64,000 nucleotides of DNA from Varroa destructor (GCF_002443255.2 NW_019211456.1:19949557-20013556); one strand, 5' to 3'; shown: positions 52,801 through 64,000, counted from the first letter of the stretch. Made by a program: numbers and translations. The notes: generated by a model from the letters alone, not told the origin.

Positions 52801-55800
52801 AGCACTTGTGTAGCCAAACAGTGCGTTAGTTTATTTATCTTATGTTGACTTTCAGAGGCGGAATTGACAAGTGACGCACTGGATTGAGTTCGATGCGGTG
52901 TTTCGTCCACTGAGTTATTGTCCACATGACTCCCGCTAAAATCAAACTCCTGCAAATAACTTTAGTCAGTAAGCTTTACAATGAATGCTTTTAAATAGAC
53001 GAAAAGTATAACTAGATTTAGCTACAACTGACTAAGGCTGTTCGCTATAAGTAACGTTTATATACGAACTGGAATACATACTTTATGCAGGTCAAAGCGT
53101 TCTACATTCTCTTCAAGGAACCCTTTGAGCGTGAAGGGCTTGCCTAGCTCCAAACGTACAGAGCCAAACTGTGAGCACATCACCCCCCAAATGGAGCGAA
53201 TAGCTCCGCTAAATGTTTCTTTCGTTTTTGGAATACCGCGCTGTTCTTCGGCAAAACTTCCTGAAAACCATCAAAAAGTGTGCGTCACTTACTTCTGTTT
53301 ACAGTATATAAAATTATTGAACGAGATCAAGTAACAGTGCCACGTGATGCACTACTGAGTGGTTTTTCTATATCTATCATATAACACCGATAGTAAAATA
53401 ACGTACTGTTGAAGTGAACACTGACCATCAAACGGCTTATCGTACGTGACTCCACCGGGCACAATAATCACATCAGTGACCGCTCTCGATTGGTAAGCGT
53501 GCAAAAGTACAGAGAGAAGTCCACCCTTTGCTGGAAGCGTACGACCATTGCGAGAGCGTCCTCCCTCCATGTAAAATTCCATACTGTGGCCCATAGTCAA
53601 CAGTTCGCACATGTACTGAATATGGAAAATAATTTCTATATGAATATCTCGACATAGGTAGACTGGCAGGACATCGAAAGCTATTACGTGCTAAGCTATT
53701 TAATCCAAGGCAATTTCTGCTAAGACCCAGTGAACAGCCTGTGTTTTGTTGTATAACGAATACTTCTATTCGTTATAGTTCGTTGTATTTGTTAAATATA
53801 TATTTTTGGTCTCCTCTCTAGGAAGGGAAACATATTGAAAAAATCGGTCAAAGTGTATATTGTTTTAGCAAGTTTCAAGCACGTGATTTCGATTTCAATC
53901 ATCCCTTTTTTTTTGGCTTTTTTTTTTTACTTCATTTACATCACATTTATATCACAATGTTTTTGGCATCTGTCCAACTATGAATTTTAATACGCTTTTA
54001 CGAAAAACCACGTGTAGAGTTTTACGTTTTTACCCATGAACACAACGTCTAAAGCACTGGGGAAAATTATATAAACATTATTATATGGTACGTTGGCAAC
54101 GACCATAATAACTGCTGCCTTTTACTTTTTCAAATTCATTTTGATTTTATTTTTAAAGTCGCAAAGCAGGCTTAAAGACTTATTTACCTCTTGTAGGACT
54201 CCTCTGTAGATGTAGTCTTTCTTCAAGGCGCCAGATTGACTTATGGTTCCGCTTTCTTCACCCTGGTCAATCTTGCGACGTATAAAGAAGGCTCCAAGGC
54301 CACGCAACAGAAAATTAAACACCGGTAAAGCAATATTGTCGCCTGCCGCCACCTAAAATGAAAACAAGATGAGATATTTAATAGAAATCCAGTCAGATGG
54401 AACGTAGTAGAAGTTCTCAATGGAAGTGACCTCCATTTGCCATATCATTAATACCTACTCATTTTTTTGAGTTCGTCAAAAAAACAGCACTACGCAAGTC
54501 TAACCTGTGGAAGGCGCATATCGTGTAGCCACAAAATATACGTGAGCAATATATAGTCCAAATGAGACCGGTGCAGCGGAAGGTAGACGACAGGAACGCC
54601 GGGGTTCGCTAGCGACAGGGTTCGCAACTCGTCTACTAGGTCTCGACGAACGTAAATCCCTAAACGAGCCACAACAGTCAATAAATTCCCACGCCAATTC
54701 ACAGCACGGCATTTTATTTGTAATAATATATTGTAATTTGCAAAACGATAACATAGGCCTAAGGCTGTACAGGGCGAAGGTTCCGAAAACACCGTTTTTG
54801 CTTGAACATAAGCTTGCTCTTTTATAGATTATGCTCTGTTTGGAACGTAACAGCACTAATTAAGCCTAATTACCTAGCAGTATCTATTACTACTAGTACT
54901 ATTATAAATTATGCTAAGTAAGAGTCGACTCGACTCCAAGTAGCTATCAAACACAAACTAACCATCAGAGTAATTATCAAAATCATCATATCGGTAATAG
55001 AACTACGCACAGATGGAAACAAAGCCAAATGCAAAACTCATATACCTGAGAGGCAAGACTGGAAGATCCGGTCGACAACAATGGACGCGATTCGAAGAAT
55101 AATCACAGAGGTTCTAGCTGCGATCATATCGAGTATCTGGCACGCTCGACGGACGTGCAAGTGTCGAGCGTCCTTCGACACGACCTCTGTAAGGTTGCCA
55201 ATCAAAGCATCTGGATCTCGTCGTTCGGCTGCTTCCTAAACGAGCGGAATAAAAGTAGCGAACTTTAGAAAACAGAAGAAAAGCTAAATAGGAATTGAGC
55301 CTTTCGGTCGCCGTTGGTCAGCTGGAAATTAATAGTCTGTCTGACAGTAGTTTGTTTAAGTGTATTCTGGTAGTGAACAAAATTACGCTGGATGTTTTAG
55401 AGTATCTGGCAAGAAAAAATAGGCTACCATATATAGGGATATTTCTACTAACCCGTTCACAGGTTTTGGTAATGGCCAACTGTACCGTGTTCGAATTGAT
55501 AATCTTATTTGGTGTTACACGAGGGTACTTCCAAGGGAAAGCACGAGCGCTTAGCCACATGATGTGTTTGATCCATTCTCCGAGATAATGAAGAGGCACC
55601 AACGGCATAAGGTACCATGAAAGATGCTGTCCTGCGTGAGCGGCATCAGGACGCACAAGAAGGTCAACAAGATCTTCCGTCTCGGCGTTAGCAACTGCAG
55701 GCCGATAGCTGTCATATGATGAAATTTTCTATATGATTCGTTACGACGCAAATTTGTGAGAACAAAAGAACGCAGCGTTACTTTAAAGTAACAGCAGTCG

Positions 55801-56767
55801 GCTGTCAGCTCTTTTTAAAAATGGCATATGGATGCGTTTCAACTAATGTAAATGTGTAAAATCTACCAAATTAAAAGAAAGTTCCGCTTGTTTCGCAATT
55901 AGAATGCTGGCTGCATAGCATGTTGACTCGAATTCACAACAACTGCTCCTATTTATCCCAAGGTTTACCAATGTTTGATGCACGCTTCACTTTGACGCGC
56001 GAAAACATAGTTCGTATACTCAAGCTCAACGGGAAACGAATTATTCAATATAGACAATAGTAGGTAGGAAATGTCCTTGAACGTCAATGTGCTCGAATAA
56101 ACAAAAAAAAAGAAACGTTAACTAAGTTATTTTTACTTCTCCACTTAATCTCACCTTCAAGCCACACTGGCGTTCCTCTGTTGCCGAAAGGGCTTCTGGA
56201 CTCCTTGAAAGCGTTGTTAATTTACGCAATATTGGTATATTCAAGTTTTCTACATCATGTATCTGCGGTACCTGAAGTTAGATTGAATGTTTCTTATTTG
56301 GCTAATACATACGTTGATGTAGATGTAAAATTGGTGAGCAACAGATACAATTACACATTTACCAAATGAATTAACAAATTTACAATAATGGTACTATAGT
56401 CCGTGTTGAGAAGACCGAGCCATAGTTTTTTTTGCTCTTCTAAATCGGATTTATAGTTTCAGTCGACAGGGTTTAATGTATGGTTAGGTGTTGTCGCTCA
56501 AGTATACACACATTAAGGCGGTGCATCATATGTTACAATGATTTGTCTCGATTACAATGATCTAGAACAAATTATCTAGGTCAAAACTAATAATTACCAG
56601 TCCAATTTTGACATCAGATATACGAACGGTTTTGACAGCTTGTACGAAATCCGAAGTGGGCGTTCGATTGACTGGGCTATTTCCTGCAATGAAGAATTCC
56701 CCTGGAGGCGAAATCTGCAAACGCCGAACCAATGTTTGAGCTGTTCCACCCTGCATAGGTACTCCCC
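49811..56767 (-). CDS. GPAM: Mitochondrial-type glycerol-3-phosphate acyltransferase (GPAT1/GPAT2, minotaur family), 15 exons, start uncertain
   Basis: Minus-strand exons, 5' to 3': 56598-56767, 56155-56203, 55453-55694, 55046-55235, 54505-54659, 54188-54352, 53426-53615, 53082-53260, 52725-52949, 52074-52198, 51588-51940, 50963-51232, 50668-50771, 50169-50474 and 49811-49891. All phases join, giving about 934 residues (vertebrate GPAT1 has 828). Known reaction: acyl-CoA plus sn-glycerol-3-phosphate gives lysophosphatidic acid, the first step of glycerolipid synthesis, on the outer mitochondrial membrane. Motif I is HRSHLD (about 247-252), motif II GAFFIRR (289-295), motif III region EGGRSR (341-346; family norm EGTRSR), motif IV region VPGGVTYD. 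Two hydrophobic segments fall in the 52725-52949 and 51588-51940 exons, where GPAT1 has membrane spans. The motif changes could mean a GPAT2/minotaur-like paralogue. The first two exons match the family weakly and the initiator is not settled. Confidence 0.9.
50169..50474 (-). CDS. GPAM: GPAT: C-terminal domain exon
   Basis: The acceptor is CAG|TGC and the donor is AAG|GTTTGT. It encodes YPEGCSKDIIQNAVKLFIRW, matching the (A)-T-Y-C-L-V-K-N-A-V-K-M-F pattern of GPAT1, and then an acidic stretch. It has 102 codons in phase 0. Confidence 0.88.
50605..50636. repeat. (TA)n tract followed by poly(T) in a GPAT intron
   Basis: A TA run leads directly into about a dozen Ts, inside the 193-base intron between the 50771 and 50474 exons. 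It is about 30 bases from the donor. Confidence 0.9.
50668..50771 (-). CDS. GPAM: GPAT: C-terminal domain exon
   Basis: The acceptor GATGTAG ends at 50772 and the donor is AAC|GTAAGC. It encodes YAIVALLLHGSRSNSFRLCD and RCLVNECLRNALSN, in the place of A-I-F-V-H-N in GPAT1. Phase is 1 in and 0 out. Confidence 0.85.
50963..51232 (-). CDS. GPAM: GPAT: C-terminal domain exon
   Basis: The acceptor TTACAG ends at 51233 and the donor is TATG|GTATTG. It encodes VERVVAELCDILEMEFVYLQ, KKVLVKEGLLLAGDE and LADLRSGIVHLIEGWLYG, corresponding to the C-terminal helical region of GPAT1. Phase is 1 in and 1 out. Confidence 0.88.
51588..51940 (-). CDS. GPAM: GPAT: second membrane-segment exon
   Basis: The acceptor TTCTTAG ends at 51941 and the donor is GACG|GTGAGT. 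It encodes YTEWLFPDLVTIR, a Ser/Thr-rich insert, and FDLQYIANPVAEALIGEAIL followed by AAALLAV, which aligns with the F-E-L-x-(Y/F)-x-x-N-x-x-x-x-x-F-I-x-E-A-I segment of GPAT1. Phase is 2 in and 1 out. Confidence 0.9.
52074..52198 (-). CDS. GPAM: GPAT: loop exon
   Basis: The acceptor TTTTCAG ends at 52199 and the donor is TCAG|GTGCGT. It encodes GCQEFELVSALHDLCTLLRS and then TFTDLSTTNLSHII. It is open, phase-consistent (0 in, 2 out) and in the place of the cytosolic/intermembrane loop. Confidence 0.85.
52725..52949 (-). CDS. GPAM: GPAT: first membrane-segment exon
   Basis: The acceptor TTGCAG ends at 52950 and the donor is ATG|GTAAGC. After a polar stretch it encodes LTHCLATQVLCASTSARALS and GPSLVAFLMMTRFRM, the hydrophobic region corresponding to the first membrane span of GPAT1. 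It has 75 codons in phase 0. Confidence 0.88.
53082..53260 (-). CDS. GPAM: GPAT: acyltransferase domain end
   Basis: The acceptor TTTCAG ends at 53261 and the donor is AAA|GTATGT. It encodes GIPKTKETFSGAIRSIWGVM and FGSVRLELGKPFTLKGFLEE, matching the family pattern G-x-P-K-x-x-E-S and V-R-V-x-F-x-x-P-x-S-L-K-E. Confidence 0.92.
53426..53615 (-). CDS. GPAM: GPAT: motif III and IV exon
   Basis: The acceptor ATTCAG ends at 53616 and the donor is GATG|GTCAGT. It encodes HSMEFYMEGGRSRNGRTLPA, GGLLSVLLHAY and VTDVIIVPGGVTYDKPFD. The position of motif III is clear, but Gly replaces the usual Thr (EGGRSR instead of EGTRSR), and motif IV has PGG where PVG or PIS is usual. Confidence 0.93.
54188..54352 (-). 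CDS. GPAM: GPAT: motif II exon
   Basis: The acceptor TTTTAG ends at 54353 and the donor is GAG|GTAAAT. It encodes VAAGDNIALPVFNFLLRGLG followed by AFFIRRKID (motif II, glycerol-3-phosphate site) and DYIYRGVLQE. It has 55 codons in phase 0. Confidence 0.93.
54505..54659 (-). CDS. GPAM: GPAT: catalytic motif I exon
   Basis: The acceptor GTTTAG ends at 54660 and the donor is CAG|GTTAGA. It encodes PVVYLPLHRSHLDYILLTYI, which contains the HX4D catalytic motif (HRSHLD). Phase is 1 in and 0 out. Confidence 0.93.
55046..55235 (-). CDS. GPAM: GPAT: exon before the acyltransferase domain
   Basis: The acceptor GTTTAG ends at 55236 and the donor is TCAG|GTATAT. It encodes EAAERRDPDALIGNLTEVVS, then RRACQILDMIAARTSVIILR and IASIVVDRIFQSCLS, an amphipathic-to-hydrophobic helix region like that before motif I in GPAT1. 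Phase is 0 in and 1 out. Confidence 0.85.
55453..55694 (-). CDS. GPAM: GPAT: N-terminal domain exon
   Basis: The acceptor CTGCAG ends at 55695 and the donor is CGG|GTTAGT. It encodes LSWYLMPLVPLHYLGEWIKH, then FPWKYPRVTPNKIINSNTVQ and LAITKTCER. The last part aligns with the region of GPAT1 where Asn-Val-x-x-Ser-x-x-Val-Gln-x-Ala-Ile precedes the acyltransferase domain. Confidence 0.8.
56155..56203 (-). CDS. GPAM: GPAT: small second exon
   Basis: The acceptor TTTCAAG ends at 56204 and the donor is GAAG|GTGAGA. It encodes ESRSPFGNRGTPVWLE. It resembles, in a loose way, the S-R-x-P-F-x-x-R segment of GPAT1 N-termini. Phases 0 and 1 match both neighbours. Confidence 0.5.
56598..56767 (-). CDS. 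GPAM: GPAT: most upstream supported exon
   Basis: The acceptor TTTTAG precedes 56767 and the donor is CTG|GTAATT. It encodes GVPMQGGTAQTLVRRLQISP and then FFIAGNSPVNRTPTSDFVQ, ending DVKIGL. The frame is open and ends in phase 0 as the next exon requires. The sequence itself is not clearly conserved in GPATs. An in-frame ATG (GVPM) could be the start if no earlier coding exon exists. Confidence 0.55.
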
Positions 56768-59700
56768 CTAAAATGAAGAAAAACACCGTGCAGAAATACG
56801 ACGAACTATTACCGTCCAACTCTCTTAGTAGCCTTTTGTTTACATTTATCAAAACGAATCAAAAAAGGTCTAGTAACATTTACAAAGAAAAGCTTCAACG
56901 ATTTTCTTCTATCTTTGCAAAAATAACCTATAGTGATTTCTCTGATTGCAGTTATAGTATATAGCTCAGCGCCATGTCGCATATCGCTGTCTGATCCTTA
57001 CTTTAATTGTGTAAAGATGAACTGATGAAAACGAATATTTCGATAACGGACGAAAATTGCAAGCGTATGGGAAAACGCCATAGCACAACACATAACGGTC
57101 GATGTAAGAGTATTGTTTGTTCCTATCTAATCGGTACTCGCGTTATGCGTTCAACGGGTCTGGTTATCCCACAACAGCAAACATTCGCCAACACGGCTCT
57201 GACAAAGTTCTAACTAGCAAGAAAAAAAATCACAGAACATTTGGGCTAACGCAGCGGTCAGTTAAGGACATGGGCGTGTCATGGAAAAGCTTATAAATAG
57301 CACATCGTCGGCAGGGAAGTTTTCCTTCACTTGCAGCGTATCTTGTACGCCGTGGATCTATTTGTGGTTGTCGCAGAAAATGTGAACATCCTTTGAACTC
57401 ACATGACGGCACAGTTTGACAAGCACAGTGACCCATGTACGAGTTCGTGTCGAGTGTTGAATTTGAGAAAGCATTTCTAGAGAAGCTCTAACGAGATTAG
57501 AAGCATAATTTGATTTGTTTTTAAGCGAGCAAGCAGGCTTAGGCGATTTTGTTATCGACAAACACTATTTCAGTATAGTGTTATTTAATATGTGTATGTT
57601 AATATGTCTGAAGAAAACTTCTTTACTTATTACTGACAGTGACAAACCAATAACTGTTTAGATGAGTGACTTGAATCTACTTTTGTGTGTGTCTGTGTAT
57701 ATCAATGCGTATATCTTGTACAGATCATGGACTGTTACATGCTACAACATGTTGCCGATCCATGTGTGATCGTTCAAGGTGACAGGGCAATCACGCCAGC
57801 TGAATTAGCTGAATTTTAAACAGGAACAACTGTACTTCCATTAACGTCCGGATACAAGAAATGATCGAGCACACCAATGGCCGCTCAGAAAGAATCACAA
57901 TGGCAGTATTTGCGCGGATACCCTTCCATTCAACGCTTTGAAGACGTTTCAATGGATGGAGGACACGCAGTTTGGCTAAGAACTATTTCTAAAGTGTATC
58001 AGTATACATTTTATCGAGATCCGCTGAGAGATTTCGGAAGATATTGAAATCAGACAGAATACTTTGATCGGCGGGGCAAAAATCGGACAAAGCAGTGAAA
58101 TGATAGATAAGTGTGATGATATTTCAGAATGGGCTGACCAAGAAACGGCAACACCATGCAGAAAAAGAATAGAAGAGGAAAATTGCCGCCGCCCGCTAGA
58201 AATACCTGCTAGTGTTTACAGGTGTATTTCCTGCTAATCCATGGCCCACTGGGACGGCATAGATGCTCCGTTTGAGTGTCGAATAAATATTTCTTTTCAA
58301 TATTAAAGAAGATCACTACAGACCTTCGCCGGTAGGCTATAGTAAGATTGGCTGATGAAAAATAGATTAAGTCTAAGGTGTGGGTTCCTTAGTTCTATTA
58401 TGGCTCGAGTTCTGAATAAATGCAAAAAGTATCATGCATAACCTGATAATATTGTGTTCAAGATAACAACACATCAGAATGCAGCACTATTGCAATATTT
58501 CAACGTAATCGAGAATTTTATTCGACCCGAGTCTACAAGCTACTTTAGGTCCAATTAAAAAGTGTTGCATGTGCTCTGTTGCACATAAGGTAAGGCTGAT
58601 GCTAATAAGAATAGATCTCCAAATCCGTTACAGACCGGTCATGTTGGACGAATTTCGGGTTAGCGGACAGATTGCTTTGATACCTAAAACCTAGTGTTTT
58701 AAAGCCAAAAGGTGAACGCAGATTTCTATTGGTAATAATCATATTGTCTCAGATCGCTACTCAACGTTCTGTAAATAGGCCTATTCATAGATGTTAGCTG
58801 CTAATCGCTGGTAAAGTAAAAGGAAACCCGGTTCTTGAAAAAAAATTAATTACTACTTAGAGCTCCATACATTGATGAGTAATTTGTTTATTTACTTGAT
58901 ATTTTTGGTTAGCAGCGCGTTTATGTTGCCCAAGTTCGAAGTAAGTATTAGCCATGGAGTAGTGAAGTTGCAAGCACACGGATAGATTTTTTAACTTAGT
59001 TGATTCTTATTTTTATGGGCCAGAATAGCATACAGGTTCACGAATGCGCAGTAATATCCTGATGCACCTGACGTTCTGCTTAACGTATCTAATCCGACTA
59101 AGTGTATTTGCTTAATTATTTACTCTTTTCATTAAGCATGTTTCCTCCGCTAAATACGGTTTTCCGAGGTCTTTGGTATCTCCACTTCTTCGAAAGACAG
59201 GTACAGTTAGTTCGCCCTTCTTCTAATGCACCTACCGCTAACAGCGTGAAGAATAATACTGTTTTGAAGTCCTGTAAGGACCTGATGAGGAGAAGGGCGG
59301 ATGATTTAGGGGGCTGACTGAAACCAAACTTTATTTAGTTTATTTCCAAATAGGTCTTAATAATCTGGGTTTCTTACTGAAGGTGCAAGCGTTGCAGTTT
59401 CAGTGAAATAACCATACCCGACATAAATCAACTGTAAGGCCTTGTAGTTCAATTAATTCCCTGTATTCACACTTGTTGACGTTTGTATCTGAGACATGAG
59501 GCTCTCGCGATAGTGATCTTCATATCATCGTCGAAGATTAGCGGTTCATACGTCAGCTCTCACTAAATTGACCTATGTTTTACACAAAGCCTGATGATTA
59601 GACTACACCCACCACTTCTTTGCTGAATGACACTCCTGAACAGGATGTTGAAAATACTCCTTGATCGCTTTCATGGCTAAATCAGTGTTCTTAGGTGAGC

Positions 59701-62700
59701 CCAAAATAACCGGTCCAACCTGTTACGCGCAGGCACTCATATGAGCAAAAAGGTTAGAACTTTTAGTGAAAAAAAAAAATGAACGAAATTTACCAAACCA
59801 ATCAAAAGTATTACTTTTTGGAACGTGCGTTGCCGATGATATGATTTACCTTTATTTAATCAACTATTATAACTAATCGCTTACGCACGAAACGAAGCTT
59901 TCAATTAACGAGATTTCTCTCGGCGACGGACCACTCAAATCTTTGTTCAAAGAGCGCCACCTACAAATTCAACACGCGTTATACCTGAAATCAATTTTCT
60001 TCTATGCAGCTACCCTATGGGCATAACGTATTCGAGTCACAAAGGCAACAATTGTTGTTCTTGTTCGTCCACAAATACTGAAGACTACTACGAGAAAGCT
60101 GTGACTGTTCGCCGTTAGCAGAGCAACGCATCTTCGTTCGGCTCCATTATCTCTGTAATACTTTCTTGTTCATTACACGTGTGGAGATCTTCCCGAACGC
60201 GTCGACAGTAAAGGCTGCCCAGACCACGAATTTGATAAATGGCGCGGGCGAAAACTTGAATGATAATGATGAAAACTTGAACGAAAGCCGAATGCAAGAA
60301 CGTTAACCATCGACCATATCCTTGTTAGACTTGTTTCACCGGGGCTGCCGTTCTCTCTGCGATAATGACTTCATGATAATGGGCTTCTGCAGTCGCCAAA
60401 TTGTCGATGGTCGACAAGCTTCGCAATAGCTCGTTAGAAAAAATACTTCTTAACGCGTAGTGCCTTTCCGTTGCGTCTTTTTTTCTACCAGTTTCATTGA
60501 ATATATAAATATGTAGCCACCGAGAATCACGAGCAAAACTCATAACTTTGTTGAACGTCTAATGGATAGCAAAACGGTAATGTCCGGGGACGGCCTGGAA
60601 CGCTAGCTGCGAGGATCACCCTTCCGTGAGTGAATGCGCTTAATTAGGTTCTGTTTAATACTTCTCTTAGAGCGACATTTTTAGACGTTAATAAAAGATA
60701 CATACAAATAATCAAGCCTGTGAATATATGCTGCTGGTATGGATTGGAAGTAACTTTATTTGTTCCTGCTTTACGGATGATTCATTGAAATTCCATTTAA
60801 TAGACCGGCAGTAAATGAGCAGGTTATATCCAGCTAAGCAGGTATTGAAGGCGGATACTCGCAGCAGTTCGTAATAAATTTTCAAACAATTATGCTACAC
60901 TAGATTGACGCAGCGCCGCCATACTGACGTTCACCTAACTAGGTATTATTAGACATGTAGTATTACCGATATATTTCACAAGCGAACCACTAAAGTGCCT
61001 CGCTCCGGGTGAAGGCAATGGTCGACGTAACCGTTCAATGTCGGCCAAGCGATACAACTCACCATACGTCTTCTATTCGCGACAGACGAGCTTGATTCTA
61101 GTTAGAAAGCTAAAAAAATGTCAGTTGTCGTTCATCGGTCAGCTTTGATTCAACGTTAGTCACTATGATTCGTATTTGTTTATTAGCAAAACGATCTGAC
61201 TAACGAACTTTATTCCATCTAGGGACGCGCATAGGGAGAAATGTATTGGGCAAACACTGGCCATGGAACCCTGGCAGTAAACGATCATCTATCTATCTGA
61301 CTCAGCCCGCTTGCAATTAGTGCTTAATTTGATCGCTCAACAAAGCCCTACGATAATTACTTTATATGTAACTAAACGGATATCATTGCACCATTCTAAC
61401 CGTGACTGCTGCATAAAACCCAAAACTTTTGCAAGAAAATTTAGTGCCGGCTGAAATTTAGTGACCTCTAGGCCGAAAAGTGGTTTATCAATTATTCAGC
61501 TATAACGACAGGCAGGTCAAAGATTTTTCACAAATGACACGCTACATAACAACTTGCCTAACTAGAATATGCTGTGACAAGCCAGTGACGCGGATTTCTT
61601 TCAACGTGCTAGTCTCTTCATATATACCCGTGGCTATCGAATTTAGTATACTGTTTGAAGCGTAACTATTAAATATAATCAATATTGGTATATAGTACTT
61701 GTTCTAAGAATATGAAAATTGTGAGGTCTTGGCAGAATCTTACACTCAAATCGGGTTCATTTGAAGTGTCTATATTGCGGTTTTTATTGGTAGGCATTTC
61801 GCTTTGCCCGCTATACCCGATAGTCACTTGCGTAAATGACAATACCGTCGAGGCAATAGTTACAAGTTCAACATGATTTTCACGAAGTACCAAAATGATC
61901 AGGATGAATCGAAGTGACACCATCGCTAGATAATGGATCAAAACAACAGAAACGCCTGTGTTCTTATTGAAACTTTCGTACATTCTCATAAATCAGAAGC
62001 AGGCGAAATTAACTAACACTGAGATAATTGGCATAAGTAATGTTTAGTGCGCATGCTTTTATACATTATGTAAGCTAATGTGTAAGTAAGATGAAATTAA
62101 ATTCAAGGAAAGCAGTTTTTACGCATTTAGTATTTAGCATGGCAAAAGCCATCCTACAAATGAAGATAACGATTATCAGATAGCCTCATTGTGAAGTAGC
62201 TTTAAGCATGTGCAAAACAGGCCAAAGTAAAGATCAAATAAATAAGTAATTTTTTGGATAGCCTTACGAAAGTGAGTTGTAGCAGGAATCTAATTTCCTG
62301 AGAACTAGTCGTTCAAAGCAAAGACGGCCTTCCACTGTGTTGGATTATTATATCTATTGAAACGAGAAGTTTCGTTTCCAAAGAAACATTGTATGGTATA
62401 GTAATATAATTATGAACACTGATGCACACACAGACCAGCATCTCAGTCATTCCCATTAAGTAGATAGAGTAAGAATCGTATGTCGTCATTTCCATTAACT
62501 AAACCTATGATAATGTCATACAACGTTTGGAGTATTTGCGAGAAACGAGTTCGAAGCAACAGCGATTGCGGCGGGCTATTTGGACATTTTCTTAGGCAGG
62601 CAAATGACACGCGTACATACATATGATGTAGACCATACGTTTGTGCCTTAGGGTGAATCGGCAATCGCTAATGGATATATTCTTCATAGAGGAAATTCGG

Positions 62701-64000
62701 CTTACTCGATTTCTATGAAAGCAGAACCTCAGACTTTCGTACTTTAGTTCATTTGGTTCCGTCAAATTCAAGACTTTTTTAGCTGAGTCAAATTATCGTC
62801 ACCATCTATACGAAGAAACGAAAAAAACATTTAGCGGTTCGTCGACTCGATACGGATTTTCAAATCAAGCTGTTCTTTTTAAGAAATACATTTAAACACC
62901 AACTCATGAGTTGAGTAATTGCCGTTCTTACTAATAACAGACTGTTCTTAATGTATGACTAAAAAAAAGCATATTTTCGTTGCGCCAGCAGCTACGACAG
63001 CTTCCTGTTGCAAAAAGGCTCCGTATTAGATGTGTTACTTGCGCCCAGTAACGTAGGACGCAGCAGACGAATCATATGCGTGCTAATATTCCATGCCATA
63101 TCGTTACTGAAGATGCGCAACGGAAGCCGTAAGAGGGCAGAACATACGTGTCGAGGCACAGTTGAAAACTATCACTGGCTGCCAGTTTAGCGGGGTTCTG
63201 CTACAACCCCAGCCATCTCATGTGCTTCAATGTCGGCCGCTTCGTAAGCGATTGTGAATACGCTACACGGAGTCGTTTTGCACTTTAGAAATGACTGGCA
63301 ACTGTTTCTACAAACATTTAATCAATGTACTGCGGTACAATCGCCGCGATCATGCTGGTAACGCCGTATGCAGACAATCGACTACTCCATAATGCCATAA
63401 TACTTCACGGACAAACTAGGGAAATCAGCTCCCACTATTTGAACAGGAACAATAGAAGCTTCAAATCTCTAGACGTTTGGTTAAAGCAAAACATATTTGA
63501 TCCCGCTGCTGCCTTCTCAACAGAGAGTGTTCACAGTGAGATTGCTATGACACCAAATTCGCGTTTCTTACTTGTCTTAATCTAAGATTTGCGGTATAGT
63601 GCGCGAAAATTTTCTTGACGCTGATACACAGCCATCATAATATAACACTAGAAAAGAAACCTGCCAGGTTTTCGTGATGCGGACGGCGAAAACAGCGTGG
63701 ATGTATCAACACATCGATTGCTTAACCAGACTCCTTCTCTACAGAGTTTTTTTTTGTTCGACTATCGACTGAGACTTATAGCATATTTACAGGAAAGCCT
63801 TTGAGAGAGGAAACGGGGCTCAGGAAACAGCTCTGACTGTAGCTCTGACTGAAATCCATTGATTCTACCTTTGGAAATTAGAGGTAGTTAGATACTCTGG
63901 AAGAGCTAATTTATTCTATGTGTTTACTCGATGTAAGGTTTCTGCTACATATATTTACCGTATATAGGTAGCTGGTTGCCTAGTTGACCCCCTCCCCCCA
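56768..64000. other. Region upstream of GPAT with no supportable gene
   Basis: It probably holds the GPAT promoter and 5' exon(s); one speculative exon is listed separately. Open frames of 60-106 codons (for example 61669-61989 minus and 63325-63585 plus) have no recognisable motif. No RNA gene was identified. Confidence 0.5.
57403..57436 (-). CDS. Speculative first coding exon of the GPAT gene
   Basis: An ATG at 57436-57434 opens MGHCACQTVPS and meets a consensus donor (T|GTGAGT) after one extra base. That phase is exactly what the exon at 56767 needs. Nothing in the peptide is diagnostic, and the base at -3 is not a purine. Confidence 0.2.

Noticed and set aside
61669..61989. 106-codon minus-strand frame near the window end
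   Set aside because: It has no motif or neighbouring exons, and the opposite strand is open over much of the same span, which indicates chance.

Overview
The window is eukaryotic, almost certainly animal, nuclear DNA. Its coding information is broken into GT-AG exons, most of the sequence is AT-rich non-coding DNA with microsatellites, and the recognisable proteins are animal-type. The general look (AT-rich, short introns inside compact genes, multi-kilobase introns elsewhere) suits an arthropod, perhaps a mite, but I cannot prove the lineage from sequence alone. I see no bacterial operons, CRISPR arrays, insertion sequences or confident RNA genes. Only about 7 kb (roughly 11%) of the window can be supported as coding.

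Three genes were assembled by hand from splice sites, reading-frame phase and protein similarity. (1) Plus strand, 15516-35234: a pleckstrin-homology (PH) domain protein with nine coding exons. It comprises a long Ala/Ser/Gly/Thr/Gln-rich low-complexity exon (15516-16522), a PH domain split over four exons (25448-33404), a PPPPPY proline motif, and a Gly/Asp-rich tail ending at a stop at 35232-35234. Its 5' end is not found. (2) Minus strand, 42259-45573: a complete RAD54-type SNF2/Swi2 DNA translocase in five exons (718 aa), the homologous-recombination partner of RAD51. (3) Minus strand, 49811-56767: a mitochondrial-type glycerol-3-phosphate acyltransferase (GPAT1/GPAT2, Drosophila minotaur family) in fifteen exons (about 934 aa plus an uncertain N-terminus). 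Its acyltransferase motifs III and IV carry substitutions.

Layout: 1-15515 has no supportable gene, only strand-skewed pyrimidine-rich islands. 15516-35234 is the PH gene, mostly intron, with an AT-rich block and a small tandem repeat in its first large intron. 35235-42258 is intergenic with a polyadenylation signal for the PH gene. 42259-45573 is RAD54. 45574-49810 is intergenic. 49811-56767 is the GPAT gene. 56768-64000 has no supportable gene beyond one speculative first coding exon for the GPAT gene near 57403-57436.

The three genes do not form a pathway. They look like ordinary neighbours: a membrane or signalling adaptor, a DNA-repair motor and a lipid-synthesis enzyme. The points most worth a second look are the altered GPAT catalytic motifs, the unidentified PH protein with its unusual tail, and the phase-compatible link across an 8.9 kb intron to a 335-codon low-complexity exon.
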